Of a DNA stretch of 64,000 nucleotides, positions 33,522 through 41,300 are shown one piece after another (the stretch's first letter is position 1; every line of letters starts with the position of its first letter). Source of the DNA: Myxococcales bacterium. GTDB lineage: Bacteria; Myxococcota_A; Polyangia; Nannocystales; Nannocystaceae. The stretch covers positions 35,575 through 99,574 of the forward strand of contig JACKDU010000016.1 of NCBI GenBank assembly GCA_020633335.1. The letters run 5' to 3'. The position numbers and the translations under genes were made by a program. The notes under the pieces were generated by a model. The model was not told the origin of the DNA and ran no database searches. It saw nothing but the letters and a program-made list of their open reading frames with translations.

Positions 33522-35198
33522 TCAGCCAGCGTCGTCCCTGGCTCGCGCCCCCTCCTCCTCGTGGAGGTCGAGGAGCGCGAGGATCCGGGTGCTCTGCGAC
33601 TTCCCCTTGAGCTGGATGTCGTAGGGCTCGGAGACCACCGCGGCGTCGCCGAGGAGCTCGCGGGTGACCTCGGAGATCAGGATGTCCTGGTCGAGGGTCT
33701 TGCAGGTCGACTCGATCCGCGCGCAGACGTTCACCGAGTCGCCGATCACCGTGTAGTCGAGGCGCTGCGGCGCGCCGATGTTGCCGGCGATCGCCTCGCC
33801 GGAGTGGACGCCGATGCCGATCTTGAGGACCGGCAGCCCCTCCATCGCCAGCTGGCGGTTGAGCGCGACCAGGCGGCGGCGCATCCCGAGGGCCGCGCGG
33901 GCGGCCCGGCGCGCCGACTCCTCGGCCGGCACCCGCACCGGCGCGCCGAAGACGACCATGATCGCGTCGCCGATGAACTTGTCGATCATCCCGCCCTGCT
34001 CGACGCACTCCTCGACCATCTCGGTGAAGTAGCGGTTGAGGAGGCCGACCAGGCGGCGCGGCGGCAGGCTCTCGGTCATCGGCGTGAAGTCGCGGATGTC
34101 GCTCATCAGCACGGTCACCTCGAGGAGCTCGCCGCCGAGGTTGAGGCCGCCCTGGAGGACGATCTCCGAGACCTGGCGGGTGACGTAGCGGCCGAAGGCG
34201 TCCTTGATGAACTCGCGCTCCTCGAGGCCGCCGAGCATCTGGTTGACCGCGGCCATGAGCTGGCCGGCCTCGTCGCTGTTCCGCGGGAGCGCCCGGTTGC
34301 CGTAGCGCTCGGGGATCAGCTCGGCGAGCATCTGGGTGAGCTCCTCGAGGGGCCCGGTGATGTGGCGGGCGACGAGGAGGCAGCCGCTCAGCGAGACCGC
34401 GAGGCCGGCGACGGTGACCGCGAGGATCTTGAAGGCGAGCCCCGAGATCTCGCCGGTCGCGACCGCCGCCTCGGCGCCGCGGAAGGCGAGGGTGCCGGCG
34501 ACCACCGAGCCGACCACCGAGACGCCGACGATCACGATCGCCATCTTCGCGCCGAGGCCGAGCGAGATGATCCCCGGCCCCGAGACCGGCAGGAGGGGGT
34601 CGCGGGCGGCCATCGCCTGGAGGAGCTCGCGCATCTGGTGGTCGGTGAAGAGCCAGGCGAAGATCGCGTCGAGGAGCCCGGCCAGGAGGCCGCCGATCAC
34701 CACGTGGAGGGCGATCGAGGCGCTCCCCGAGAAGATCCACGCGGCCAGGGCGACGACCACGCTGACCGCGAGCGCGCCGATCCCGACGGTCAGCGAGATC
34801 ATCACCGAGAAGTTGAGCGCCTCGAACCACGCCTCGTGGTCGACGGCGTCGCCGGGGGCGGCGAGCCAGGCCCGGAGGCGGCGGGTGAGCCGGCGGAAGA
34901 CGAGGAAGGAGGCGACGATCGAGAGGACGACCGCGACCGTCAGGGTGCCGAGGAAGAAGCCGAGGATCCCCGGCGGGAGGACGACCGAGAGGGTGATGTA
35001 GAAGGCGCCGACGGCCGCGGCGATCGAGCCGATCGCGATCGCCCCGCCGAAGATCGTCAGGAGGCGCGAGGGGGCGGGGAGCGGCTGGTCGAGGATCGCG
35101 TGGGAGTTCGGGCGGACGAGGAGGCTGACCGCGCTCACCCCGGCGAGCGAGTCGGCGACCGGCGGTCGGACCTCGGTGATCTTGCCGGGCGGGCTCAC
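33522..35198 (-). CDS. Membrane-bound class III adenylate cyclase with HAMP-like linker
   Basis: A 558-residue protein from the GTG at 35198. Six hydrophobic helices occupy roughly residues 37-280 with no large extracellular sensor. A HAMP-like segment follows after the last helix (RHITGPLEELTQML), then the catalytic domain from about 350. Catalytic residues are present: metal Asps in VLMSDIRDFTPM and FIGDAIMVVFG, and DYTVIGDSVNVCARIE. The membrane part could sense a lipid or a membrane state. The GTG overlaps the stop of the upstream PcrB-like gene (GTGA at 35198-35195), so the two are translationally coupled; a functional link between them is inference. Confidence 0.9.
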   Translation of the reverse strand: MSPPGKITEVRPPVADSLAGVSAVSLLVRPNSHAILDQPLPAPSRLLTIFGGAIAIGSIAAAVGAFYITLSVVLPPGILGFFLGTLTVAVVLSIVASFLVFRRLTRRLRAWLAAPGDAVDHEAWFEALNFSVMISLTVGIGALAVSVVVALAAWIFSGSASIALHVVIGGLLAGLLDAIFAWLFTDHQMRELLQAMAARDPLLPVSGPGIISLGLGAKMAIVIVGVSVVGSVVAGTLAFRGAEAAVATGEISGLAFKILAVTVAGLAVSLSGCLLVARHITGPLEELTQMLAELIPERYGNRALPRNSDEAGQLMAAVNQMLGGLEEREFIKDAFGRYVTRQVSEIVLQGGLNLGGELLEVTVLMSDIRDFTPMTESLPPRRLVGLLNRYFTEMVEECVEQGGMIDKFIGDAIMVVFGAPVRVPAEESARRAARAALGMRRRLVALNRQLAMEGLPVLKIGIGVHSGEAIAGNIGAPQRLDYTVIGDSVNVCARIESTCKTLDQDILISEVTRELLGDAAVVSEPYDIQLKGKSQSTRILALLDLHEEEGARARDDAG

Positions 35199-35896
35199 GG
35201 GCTCCTGAGCAGCCGGTCGTGGAACTCGGCCGCGAGCGCCAGCGGATCGCTGGCGTCCTCGAAGATGTCGGAGGGGGTGATCGCGGTCTGGACCCCGAGG
35301 GCGAGCGCGTCGGCGGCCGAGGCCGGCGTGAACTCGTCGGAGACCACGAGGTGGAGGTCGGGGATCTTGCGGAGCCCGGCGATCAGCTTGGGGCTGATGG
35401 CGATCTTCGGATCCTCGTAGTCGAGCGCGAGGTAGCGGTAGCCGACCATCCGGGCGTACATCGCGTAGCCGAGGATGATCTTGGGGGAGGGGAGGAGGAA
35501 GGCGTCGAAGTACCAGCGGGCCGTCGAGTCGCCGAGGATGATGTAGGCGACCGGCAGGAAGGGGAGGCCCTGCTGCATGATGTTCATCGCCGTCGCCACC
35601 GAGCCCGAGCCGAAGGGCCGGGCGAAGTGCGAGTTCGAATTCATCACGTCGGGCATCAGGACGACGTCGGCCGGGCACACCGAGTCCGGGCCCGCGGGGT
35701 AGAGGGCGACCGAGAGCCCGGTCTCCGCCTTGATCGACCGGATCACGTCGTGGAGCTTGGCCGAGCCGGTGCCGCCGAGGAGCACCTGGCGGTAGCCGAT
35801 CTTCTCGAGCTCGCGGTAGAACGCCGGATCGCTGAAGTGGTCGGGATCGAGGAGGGGGAGGTAGCGATCGAAGGTGTAGTCGAAGTGGGGGGTCAT
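35195..35896 (-). CDS. PcrB/GGGPS-like TIM-barrel protein with altered phosphate-binding motifs
   Basis: A 233-residue protein resembling heptaprenylglyceryl phosphate synthase. Shared features with my memory of PcrB are the start YLPLLDPDHFSDPAFYRELE, GYRQVLLGGTGS, LYPAGPDSV, DVVLMPDVMNSNSHF and LPVAYIILG. The two C-terminal phosphate-holding motifs are changed. Where PcrB has YLEYSG this protein has YLALDYE, and where PcrB has the GGGI loop it has LVVSDEF. The following VGN-type motif is replaced by TPSD. It therefore may not use glycerol-1-phosphate, or may be a non-catalytic relative. It is coupled to the adenylate cyclase gene by a GTGA overlap and preceded by two tandem 18-bp repeats. 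Confidence 0.7.
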   Translation of the reverse strand: MTPHFDYTFDRYLPLLDPDHFSDPAFYRELEKIGYRQVLLGGTGSAKLHDVIRSIKAETGLSVALYPAGPDSVCPADVVLMPDVMNSNSHFARPFGSGSVATAMNIMQQGLPFLPVAYIILGDSTARWYFDAFLLPSPKIILGYAMYARMVGYRYLALDYEDPKIAISPKLIAGLRKIPDLHLVVSDEFTPASAADALALGVQTAITPSDIFEDASDPLALAAEFHDRLLRSP

Positions 35897-35904
35897 CGCG
35901 CGCT

Positions 35905-35940
35905 CCGGGTCGTTTCGTCGGGCCGGGTCGTTTCGTTGGG
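35905..35940 (-). promoter_or_regulatory. Two tandem 18-bp repeats upstream of the PcrB-like gene
   Basis: CCGGGTCGTTTCGTCGGG (35905-35922) and CCGGGTCGTTTCGTTGGG (35923-35940) are adjacent and differ at one base. They end 9 bases before the start codon of the minus-strand gene, so they lie in its leader or promoter. CAGGTTA follows, as at the palindrome at 28741. Confidence 0.55.
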
Positions 35941-36057
35941 CAGGTTACACCAGCGGCTCAGTGGTCGATTGCGGAGAGCGCGCCGGCGGCGCTCGCTGGC
36001 GAGGACGGGCGCTTTCGGGCTGGCCCGGGCGTGCGCGAGAATGATACAAGACTTCCG

Positions 36058-36537
36058 ATGGATCCAAGGGGCAGGAGCGGGGAGTCGACGTCACGGACCG
36101 ACGGATCGGAGCGCCCGCGGCGGACCTCTGCGAGCGAGCTCCCGCCACCGCCCCCCTGGGGAGCCGCGCTCTCCGAGCTGGTCTCGAAGGCGCTGGTCCC
36201 CCGCCCCAAGGTCGCGCCGCCGCTCGAGGAGCTGGAGATCGAGCTCGATGTGGTCGAGGAGCCGCCGGCCGGCCTCCGCGAGCGCCTCCTCGCCCGCTTC
36301 GCCGGCGATCGCCGCGAGGTCGAGCAGGCCCTCGCGATCTACCGCGGCTGCTACCGCAGCCTCGCCGACTACGCCGCCGAGATCCTCGACGACGCCGGGA
36401 TCCCGGAGTGGCTCTGGCCCTACATCGACGTCGACGCGATCGGCCGCGATCTGCAGAACGGCGGCGCGGTCTGGGTCCTCGAGGAGCCCGAGGGCGCGCG
36501 CTCGGGTGAGTCCGGGCTCCACGTCTTCGCCGACTAG
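36058..36537 (+). CDS. ArdA-like antirestriction-domain protein
   Basis: A 159-residue protein from ATG 36058 (MDPRGRSGES); a GTG 27 bases upstream is an alternative start. The N-terminal half is Pro/Glu-rich and disordered. The C-terminal half (YRSLADYAAEILDDAGIPEW, then YIDVDAIGRDLQNGG) resembles the conserved part of ArdA antirestriction proteins, where an acidic helical region ending in Y(I/F)D(Y/V)xAxxRDL mimics DNA and inhibits type I restriction enzymes. The protein is strongly acidic in this part, as DNA mimics are. No plasmid, phage or restriction genes lie near, so a housekeeping role is possible. The match is from memory. Confidence 0.55.
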   Translation: MDPRGRSGESTSRTDGSERPRRTSASELPPPPPWGAALSELVSKALVPRPKVAPPLEELEIELDVVEEPPAGLRERLLARFAGDRREVEQALAIYRGCYRSLADYAAEILDDAGIPEWLWPYIDVDAIGRDLQNGGAVWVLEEPEGARSGESGLHVFAD

Positions 36538-36581
36538 CGCGGGGCGTATCGCTCTCCCGCCGGCCGGGCTACCCTCAAAGG

Positions 36582-38276
36582 GTGAGCGACGCCCGCCCAG
36601 CCGTGACGGTGACCGTGCCCGAGGTCTCCGTCGCCCTCGACATCCTGGCGAACGGCGGCGAGCAGGCGCGTCGTCGCCTCCAACGCAACCTCGAGCGCGC
36701 GGACCCCTCGGCCCTCGCGCCGCTCCGCCAGGCGCTGATCGAGCGGCTCCGTGAGGAGCGCGGCCGCCGGGTCGACGACGAGGGGCACCCCGGCTCGTGG
36801 ACCCGCTCGTGGCAGGTCTGCGCCCTGGCGATCTGCGCGGGCGACGATCGTCAGGCGCTCGAGCTCCTCGAGGGCCACCTCGATCGCCAGCGCGAGGCCA
36901 ACCGCTGGGTGCGCTACTGGACCCTCGCCTGCGCGTGCGAGCGGAGCTCGCTGCGGGCCTGGGCGCTCGCGCAGGCCCGCGCGCTGGCGGTCGACGAGGG
37001 CGAGGCCCCGCTCCTCCGCTGCCTCGCGTGGGCGATCCTCGCCGAGCGGGATGATCACGCGGGCGCCTGCGCGGCCCTCCTCTGGTGCCTGGGCGAGGGC
37101 GACGCGCCCTTCCCGGGCGAGGGGCTGGCGGCCGAGGGGCTGGTCGGCGGCGACGAGGCGCGGGCGTCCGCCCTCCGGGCGCTCCGGATCATCCCGCTCC
37201 CGCAGGCCTTCGTCCGCGTCCAGGAGATCGTCGACGACGCCCCCTTCGCCACCCACACCTGCGACGCGATCTGGGTGATGGGCAAGTACCGCGGGGCGGC
37301 GCGGGCGGCCGAGGCCTCGCAGACGCTCGCCCGCTTCATCGTCAGCCACCGCCGCGCCCGCGAGTTCTACGAGATGGTCGGCTTCGCGATCCGGGCGATC
37401 GGCAACCTCGGGATCGCCCAGACCGACCTCCTCCTCGCCGAGCTCGACTCGCCCTCCGCCGGGATCTTCGTCGAGGCCGCGCAGGCGCTCGAGCGCCTCC
37501 TCGGCAGCGGCAAGGCGGTCGATCGCCTCGTCGACCGCCTGGTCGAGGAGGAGGGGCAGGAGGCGAAGCTGGCGAACGCGCTCCGCTGCATGCACCGCAA
37601 GGAGGTCGTCGAGGCGCTCGACCGCAACCTCCGCTGCGGGGTCGATCGCCGGGAGGAGGCCGCCCGCCTCCTCCTCATCGAGCTCGGCGGCAGCGTGGCG
37701 ATTGACCGGGTCCAGGCCCGCCGTCAGGACCTCGAGAGCCGGCGGGCCGCGGTCTCCGAGCTCGACGCCCGCCAGCGCGAGCACGTCAAGCTCATCGCGG
37801 TCGGCGACGGCGCGGCGACCTGGATCTCGGTCGGCATGTGGGTCGCGGTCTTCCTGGTCGGCCTCATCGCCGTGATCCTCGGGATGCTCATGGTCTTCCA
37901 GGAGGGCTACGAGGCCTGGATGGGGTGGGCGCTGAGCGCCGGCGGCGGCCTCTTCTCGCTCCTCGGCAAGCTCGGCTTCAGCGGTCAGATGGTCGAGACC
38001 GCGGGGGCGCGGGCGGCCGCGCGCCTGGCGATCTTCACCGGCTTCCAGCGCCGCCTCCAGCACATCGATCTCCTCCTCGCCCAGCGCTTCATCGACGGCG
38101 CGACGATCGACGTCGGCGAGGTCGAGGTCCTCTCGAAGCTGATCGGCGCGGCCCAGGTCGAGACCCAGGAGTCGCTCCTCGCGCTGATGCCGAGCGAGGG
38201 CGAGGTCGAGGCCTACCGTCGGCGGCGCTCGCTGATCGACGGCGGCGAGCCGGGGTCGGGCGGCGCGCCGAAGTAG
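36582..38276 (+). CDS. HEAT-like helical repeat protein with two membrane helices
   Basis: A 564-residue protein from a GTG at 36582. The first 400 residues are alpha-helical repeats of about 35-40 residues (for example WILAERDDHAGACAALLWCL and ASQTLARFIVSHRRAREFYE), consistent with HEAT/armadillo-type scaffolds. Two hydrophobic helices follow near residues 410-435 and 445-470 (ISVGMWVAVFLVGLIAVILG; then ALSAGGGLFSLLGKLGF), then a cytoplasmic helical tail. No catalytic motif is visible. It may be a membrane-tethered scaffold. It ends 3 bases before a TGTCC-N4-GGACA palindrome. Confidence 0.65.
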   Translation: MSDARPAVTVTVPEVSVALDILANGGEQARRRLQRNLERADPSALAPLRQALIERLREERGRRVDDEGHPGSWTRSWQVCALAICAGDDRQALELLEGHLDRQREANRWVRYWTLACACERSSLRAWALAQARALAVDEGEAPLLRCLAWAILAERDDHAGACAALLWCLGEGDAPFPGEGLAAEGLVGGDEARASALRALRIIPLPQAFVRVQEIVDDAPFATHTCDAIWVMGKYRGAARAAEASQTLARFIVSHRRAREFYEMVGFAIRAIGNLGIAQTDLLLAELDSPSAGIFVEAAQALERLLGSGKAVDRLVDRLVEEEGQEAKLANALRCMHRKEVVEALDRNLRCGVDRREEAARLLLIELGGSVAIDRVQARRQDLESRRAAVSELDARQREHVKLIAVGDGAATWISVGMWVAVFLVGLIAVILGMLMVFQEGYEAWMGWALSAGGGLFSLLGKLGFSGQMVETAGARAAARLAIFTGFQRRLQHIDLLLAQRFIDGATIDVGEVEVLSKLIGAAQVETQESLLALMPSEGEVEAYRRRRSLIDGGEPGSGGAPK

Positions 38277-38278
38277 GG

Positions 38279-38292
38279 TGTCCGAACGGACA
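38279..38292. repeat. TGTCC-N4-GGACA palindrome, copy 3
   Basis: TGTCCGAACGGACA begins 2 bases after the stop codon of the HEAT-like gene, the same placement as the copy at 28741. It is followed by GGGTGC. It could be a small terminator or a dispersed repeat. Confidence 0.6.
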
Positions 38293-38408
38293 GGGTGCTT
38301 GCGAGCGCGCGCCGGGGATCGAGAGCGCGCGCCCGCGGCGGCCGCCCGCGCGGGGGCGCGCGCCCGCGGGCCGGCCCTCGACCCCTCGCTTGCGCTATCC
38401 TCGGGGCG

Positions 38409-38714
38409 ATGCGTTCGACGTGGACCATGGTCGTGGCGATCGCGGGGGCGCTCGGCGCCTCCGCCTGTGACAAGGGCGCCGAGGGGTCGGCCCCGCCGGC
38501 GAGCAAGGGGGCGCGCTACACCCTGATCCGCGGCGAGCTCCCCTTCTTCGACAGCGGCTGCGAGCAGGAGCGGCGACCCGACGGCAAGCTCAGGAAGGGG
38601 GCGCGCTTCACCCTCGTCCAGGAGCGCGACGGCTGCTGGCTGATCACCCTCGAGGACGAGGTCGACACCTACATCCGCCCGAACGGCAACGTGATCCAGT
38701 CGAAGCGGGAGTAG
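38409..38714 (+). CDS. Small lipoprotein, unknown function
   Basis: A 101-residue protein whose signal peptide ends in GALGASAC (Cys20), giving a mature lipoprotein of about 80 residues. It has two further Cys (SGCEQERR, ERDGCWLI) that may form a disulfide. The pattern GARYTLIRGELPFF with ARFTLVQERDGCWLI and DTYIRPNGNV suggests a compact beta-barrel of SH3 type, as in envelope proteins. I do not recognise it specifically. It stands alone between the HEAT-like gene and the universal stress protein gene. Confidence 0.65.
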   Translation: MRSTWTMVVAIAGALGASACDKGAEGSAPPASKGARYTLIRGELPFFDSGCEQERRPDGKLRKGARFTLVQERDGCWLITLEDEVDTYIRPNGNVIQSKRE

Positions 38715-38896
38715 CCCCGCCGAGAGATCGCCGCCCGAGGCTCCGCGATCGGGCGCTGGCGTCGGCGAGAGCTTGATCACCGCGGCCACGCGGCCGCGCC
38801 CGCCGAGGGCCGCGGCGCCGCGGCGCGCAGGCTGTGCCGGCCGGGCCCGGGGGGGCGCTGGTCGGCGGCCCTCCGGCCTGTGGTAGCTTCCGCGCC

Positions 38897-39319
38897 ATGT
38901 ACACCAAGATCGTCGTCGCCCTCGACGGATCCACCCGGTCGCCCGCTGTCCTCGCCAAGGCGGTCGAGCTCGCCGAGCAATCCGGCGCCGAGCTCCACCT
39001 CGTGCGGGCCATGGCGATCCCGATCGATCTCCCGGCGCTGACCTGGGCGTTTCGCGGCGATGACCTCGGGACCTTCCTGGTCGAGCACGGCCTCCAGGAG
39101 CTCCGGCTGGTCGCCCGTCAGCTCCCGGAGGGCAAGGTGAGCGAGATCCACTGCCGCCTCGGCAAGCCCTGGGAGGTGATCTGCGAGGTCGCCAAGTCCC
39201 TCGAGGCCGACCTCATCATCCTCGGCAGCCACGGCTACGACGGGATCGACTACCTGATCGGCACGAACGCGGGCAAGGTCGTCAACCACGCCCACTGCTC
39301 GGTGCTGGTGGTCCGCTGA
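38897..39319 (+). CDS. Universal stress protein (UspA family)
   Basis: A 140-residue single-domain Usp from ATG 38897. It opens with KIVVALDGSTRSPAVLAKA, the conserved nucleotide-binding start, and ends with DLIILGSHGYDGIDYLIGTN then HAHCSVLVVR. This matches the G-2x-G-9x-G(S/T) ATP-binding signature only partly (GSHGYDG then GTNAGKVV), so nucleotide binding is likely but not certain. Its TGA overlaps the ATG of the CoA-transferase by one base (TGATG), which indicates an operon. Usp proteins often accompany metabolic genes used under energy stress. Confidence 0.88.
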   Translation: MYTKIVVALDGSTRSPAVLAKAVELAEQSGAELHLVRAMAIPIDLPALTWAFRGDDLGTFLVEHGLQELRLVARQLPEGKVSEIHCRLGKPWEVICEVAKSLEADLIILGSHGYDGIDYLIGTNAGKVVNHAHCSVLVVR

Positions 39320-40860
39320 TGGTGTCGGCGTCAGCGATCGACGATCGGATCGAGGTCGCGGAGCTCCGCCGCCTGGTGATGCCGGCGGAGGAGGCCGCGC
39401 GGGCGATCGGCGACGGCGACGTGATCGCGATCTCGGGCTTCACCAAGGCGGGGGAGCCGAAGGCGACGATGGCCGCGCTCGCCCGGCAATTCGAGGCCGC
39501 CGAGCGGCCGCCGCAGATCACCCTCTACACCGGCGCCTCGCTCTCCGACGAGGTCGAGGGCCCGCTCGCCCCCTTCGTCGCCCGCCGCGGCCCCTACATG
39601 TCCAACCGGGCGTCGCGCGAGCGGATCCTCCGCGGGAAGATGGACTACACCGACGTCCACCTCTCGCACTTCGCCCGCGGGATCATGTACGGCTTCTACG
39701 GCGAGATCGACGTCGCCGTGGTCGAGGTCGCCCGGATCACCCCGGACGGGGTGATCCTCACCGCGTCGGTCGGGGTCTCGCCCGAGGCGCTGGTCAAGGC
39801 GCGCAAGGTGATCCTCGAGCTGAACACGGCGGCCCCGGACCTCTACGGCTTCCACGACATCGTCCTCCCGTCGGCGCCGCCGGCGGTCGGCTGGCCGATC
39901 CCGATCACCAACGTCGCCGATCGCGTCGGCCTCCCGCATGTCCGCTTCGACATGAGCAAGGTGATCGCGATCGTCCCCTCCGATCGCCCGGATCACCCGG
40001 TCGAGTTCAAGCCGAGCGACGTCACCTCGAAGCAGATCGCCGGCAACGTGATCGCCTTCCTCTCCGAGTGCGGCCGGCGCCTGGGCTGGCGCGACTGGGT
40101 GCCGCCGCTCCAGTCGGGGGTCGGCAACGTCGCCAACGCCGTGATCTCGGAGATCGGCCGCTCGAAGTTCCCGCGGATCCACTTCTACACCGAGGTCTTT
40201 CAGGAGGGCATGCTCGAGCTGGTCCTCGGCGAGCCCGACCGCTTCATCGGCGCCTCGTCGACCGCGCTCTCCCTCGCCGACACCCGGCCCGAGCGGGTCG
40301 AGGCGGTGATGCGCAAGCTCCGGGGGAAGGTGCTCCTGCGGCCGATGTGGCTCTCGAACGCGCCCGAGGTGATCTCGCGCCTCCACGTGGTGGCGATGAA
40401 CACCCCGCTCGAGGTCGACATCTACGGGCACGTCAACTCGACCCACATCGGCGGATCGAGGATCGTCAACGGCCTCGGCGGGAGCGGTGACTTCTTCCGC
40501 AACGCCTACATCTCGGTGGTCCACACCCCGTCGATCCGCCGCCTCCGCGACGGTCGGACGATCTCCTGCATCCTGCCGACCGTCTCGCACGTCGACCACA
40601 CCGAGCACGACATCAAGTGCGTGGTCACCGAGCGCGGCTACGCCGAGAACCTCTCGGTGCGGACCGCCCGTCACCGGGCGGAGGAGATCATCGAGAAGTG
40701 CGCGCACCCCTACTTTCAGCCGCTCCTCCGCGAGTACATGGCCCTCGCGCACGGCGGCGACGAGCCCCGCCTCGAGGCCGACGATCGTCGGGAGGAGGAG
40801 TGGTGGGACGACTACGAGGAGGCCTGCCTCGGCTTCCCGGAGGACGCGGCCGCCGAGTAG
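39319..40860 (+). CDS. Acetyl-CoA hydrolase/transferase family CoA-transferase
   Basis: A 513-residue enzyme of the class I CoA-transferase family that includes succinyl-CoA:acetate CoA-transferase and yeast Ach1. Hallmarks are GDVIAISGFTKAGEPKA near the start, LQSGVGNVANAVISEIG, the catalytic Glu in HFYTEVFQEGMLEL, and GLGGSGDFFRNAY in the C-terminal half. The enzyme forms a glutamyl-CoA thioester and moves CoA between acids such as acetate and succinate, or hydrolyses acetyl-CoA. It is cytoplasmic. It is co-transcribed with the Usp gene by a one-base TGATG overlap. The exact acid substrates cannot be read from sequence. Confidence 0.9.
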   Translation: MVSASAIDDRIEVAELRRLVMPAEEAARAIGDGDVIAISGFTKAGEPKATMAALARQFEAAERPPQITLYTGASLSDEVEGPLAPFVARRGPYMSNRASRERILRGKMDYTDVHLSHFARGIMYGFYGEIDVAVVEVARITPDGVILTASVGVSPEALVKARKVILELNTAAPDLYGFHDIVLPSAPPAVGWPIPITNVADRVGLPHVRFDMSKVIAIVPSDRPDHPVEFKPSDVTSKQIAGNVIAFLSECGRRLGWRDWVPPLQSGVGNVANAVISEIGRSKFPRIHFYTEVFQEGMLELVLGEPDRFIGASSTALSLADTRPERVEAVMRKLRGKVLLRPMWLSNAPEVISRLHVVAMNTPLEVDIYGHVNSTHIGGSRIVNGLGGSGDFFRNAYISVVHTPSIRRLRDGRTISCILPTVSHVDHTEHDIKCVVTERGYAENLSVRTARHRAEEIIEKCAHPYFQPLLREYMALAHGGDEPRLEADDRREEEWWDDYEEACLGFPEDAAAE

Positions 40861-41010
40861 GCGGGCCGCGGGGGGCCGTAAGGCCGCCGTAATTGTCCCT
40901 GGCGCGCGCCTCCCCTAGCTTGGCGAGGCGGCCGGTGCTCGCGTCGCCCCGGGTGGGGCGAGGGGGCGCCGGCCCTTCAACAAGTCCAGGTTCGGAGAAG
41001 GAGAGGGCGT

Positions 41011-41286
41011 ATGCCGTTCGGAGTGGGTTCGCGTGGGAGTGGTGTGATGGAGCTGCAGTCGCGGCTCGACCAGTGGATCAAGTCGACGGGGGGCACGGGG
41101 CTCATCGGCGTGATCGCCGACGGGGCGTTCGGGAGCAACACCCAGGTCGCGCTGGCGACCTTTCAGCGGATGAACGGGCTCTCGCCGAGCGGCTACGCCG
41201 ACGGCGACACCCTCGAGACGCTCGGTCTCGGCGCCGAGACCGAGGCGGACTCGATCGTCTTCACGACGGAGGGCGGCGGCGTCTGA
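41011..41286 (+). CDS. Stand-alone peptidoglycan-binding domain protein without signal peptide
   Basis: A 91-residue protein made almost wholly of a PG_binding_1-type domain: VMELQSRLDQWI, GVIADGAFGSNTQVALATFQ and GLSPSGYADGDTLETLG. This is the usual three-helix motif that binds stem peptides in cell-wall hydrolases. It has no N-terminal export signal and no attached enzyme. It is preceded by one of the best ribosome binding sites in the window (GGAGAAGGAGAGGGCGT before ATG), which suggests high expression. It may be exported by another route or act as a subunit of a secreted complex. It converges on the adenine deaminase gene, 14 bases away. Confidence 0.8.
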   Translation: MPFGVGSRGSGVMELQSRLDQWIKSTGGTGLIGVIADGAFGSNTQVALATFQRMNGLSPSGYADGDTLETLGLGAETEADSIVFTTEGGGV

Positions 41287-41300
41287 GCCGTCGCGCGGCC

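Noticed and set aside
38715..38896. Possible gene in the GC-rich gap before the universal stress protein
   Set aside because: Only Arg/Pro/Gly-rich shadow frames and GC-rich palindromic bits are present.
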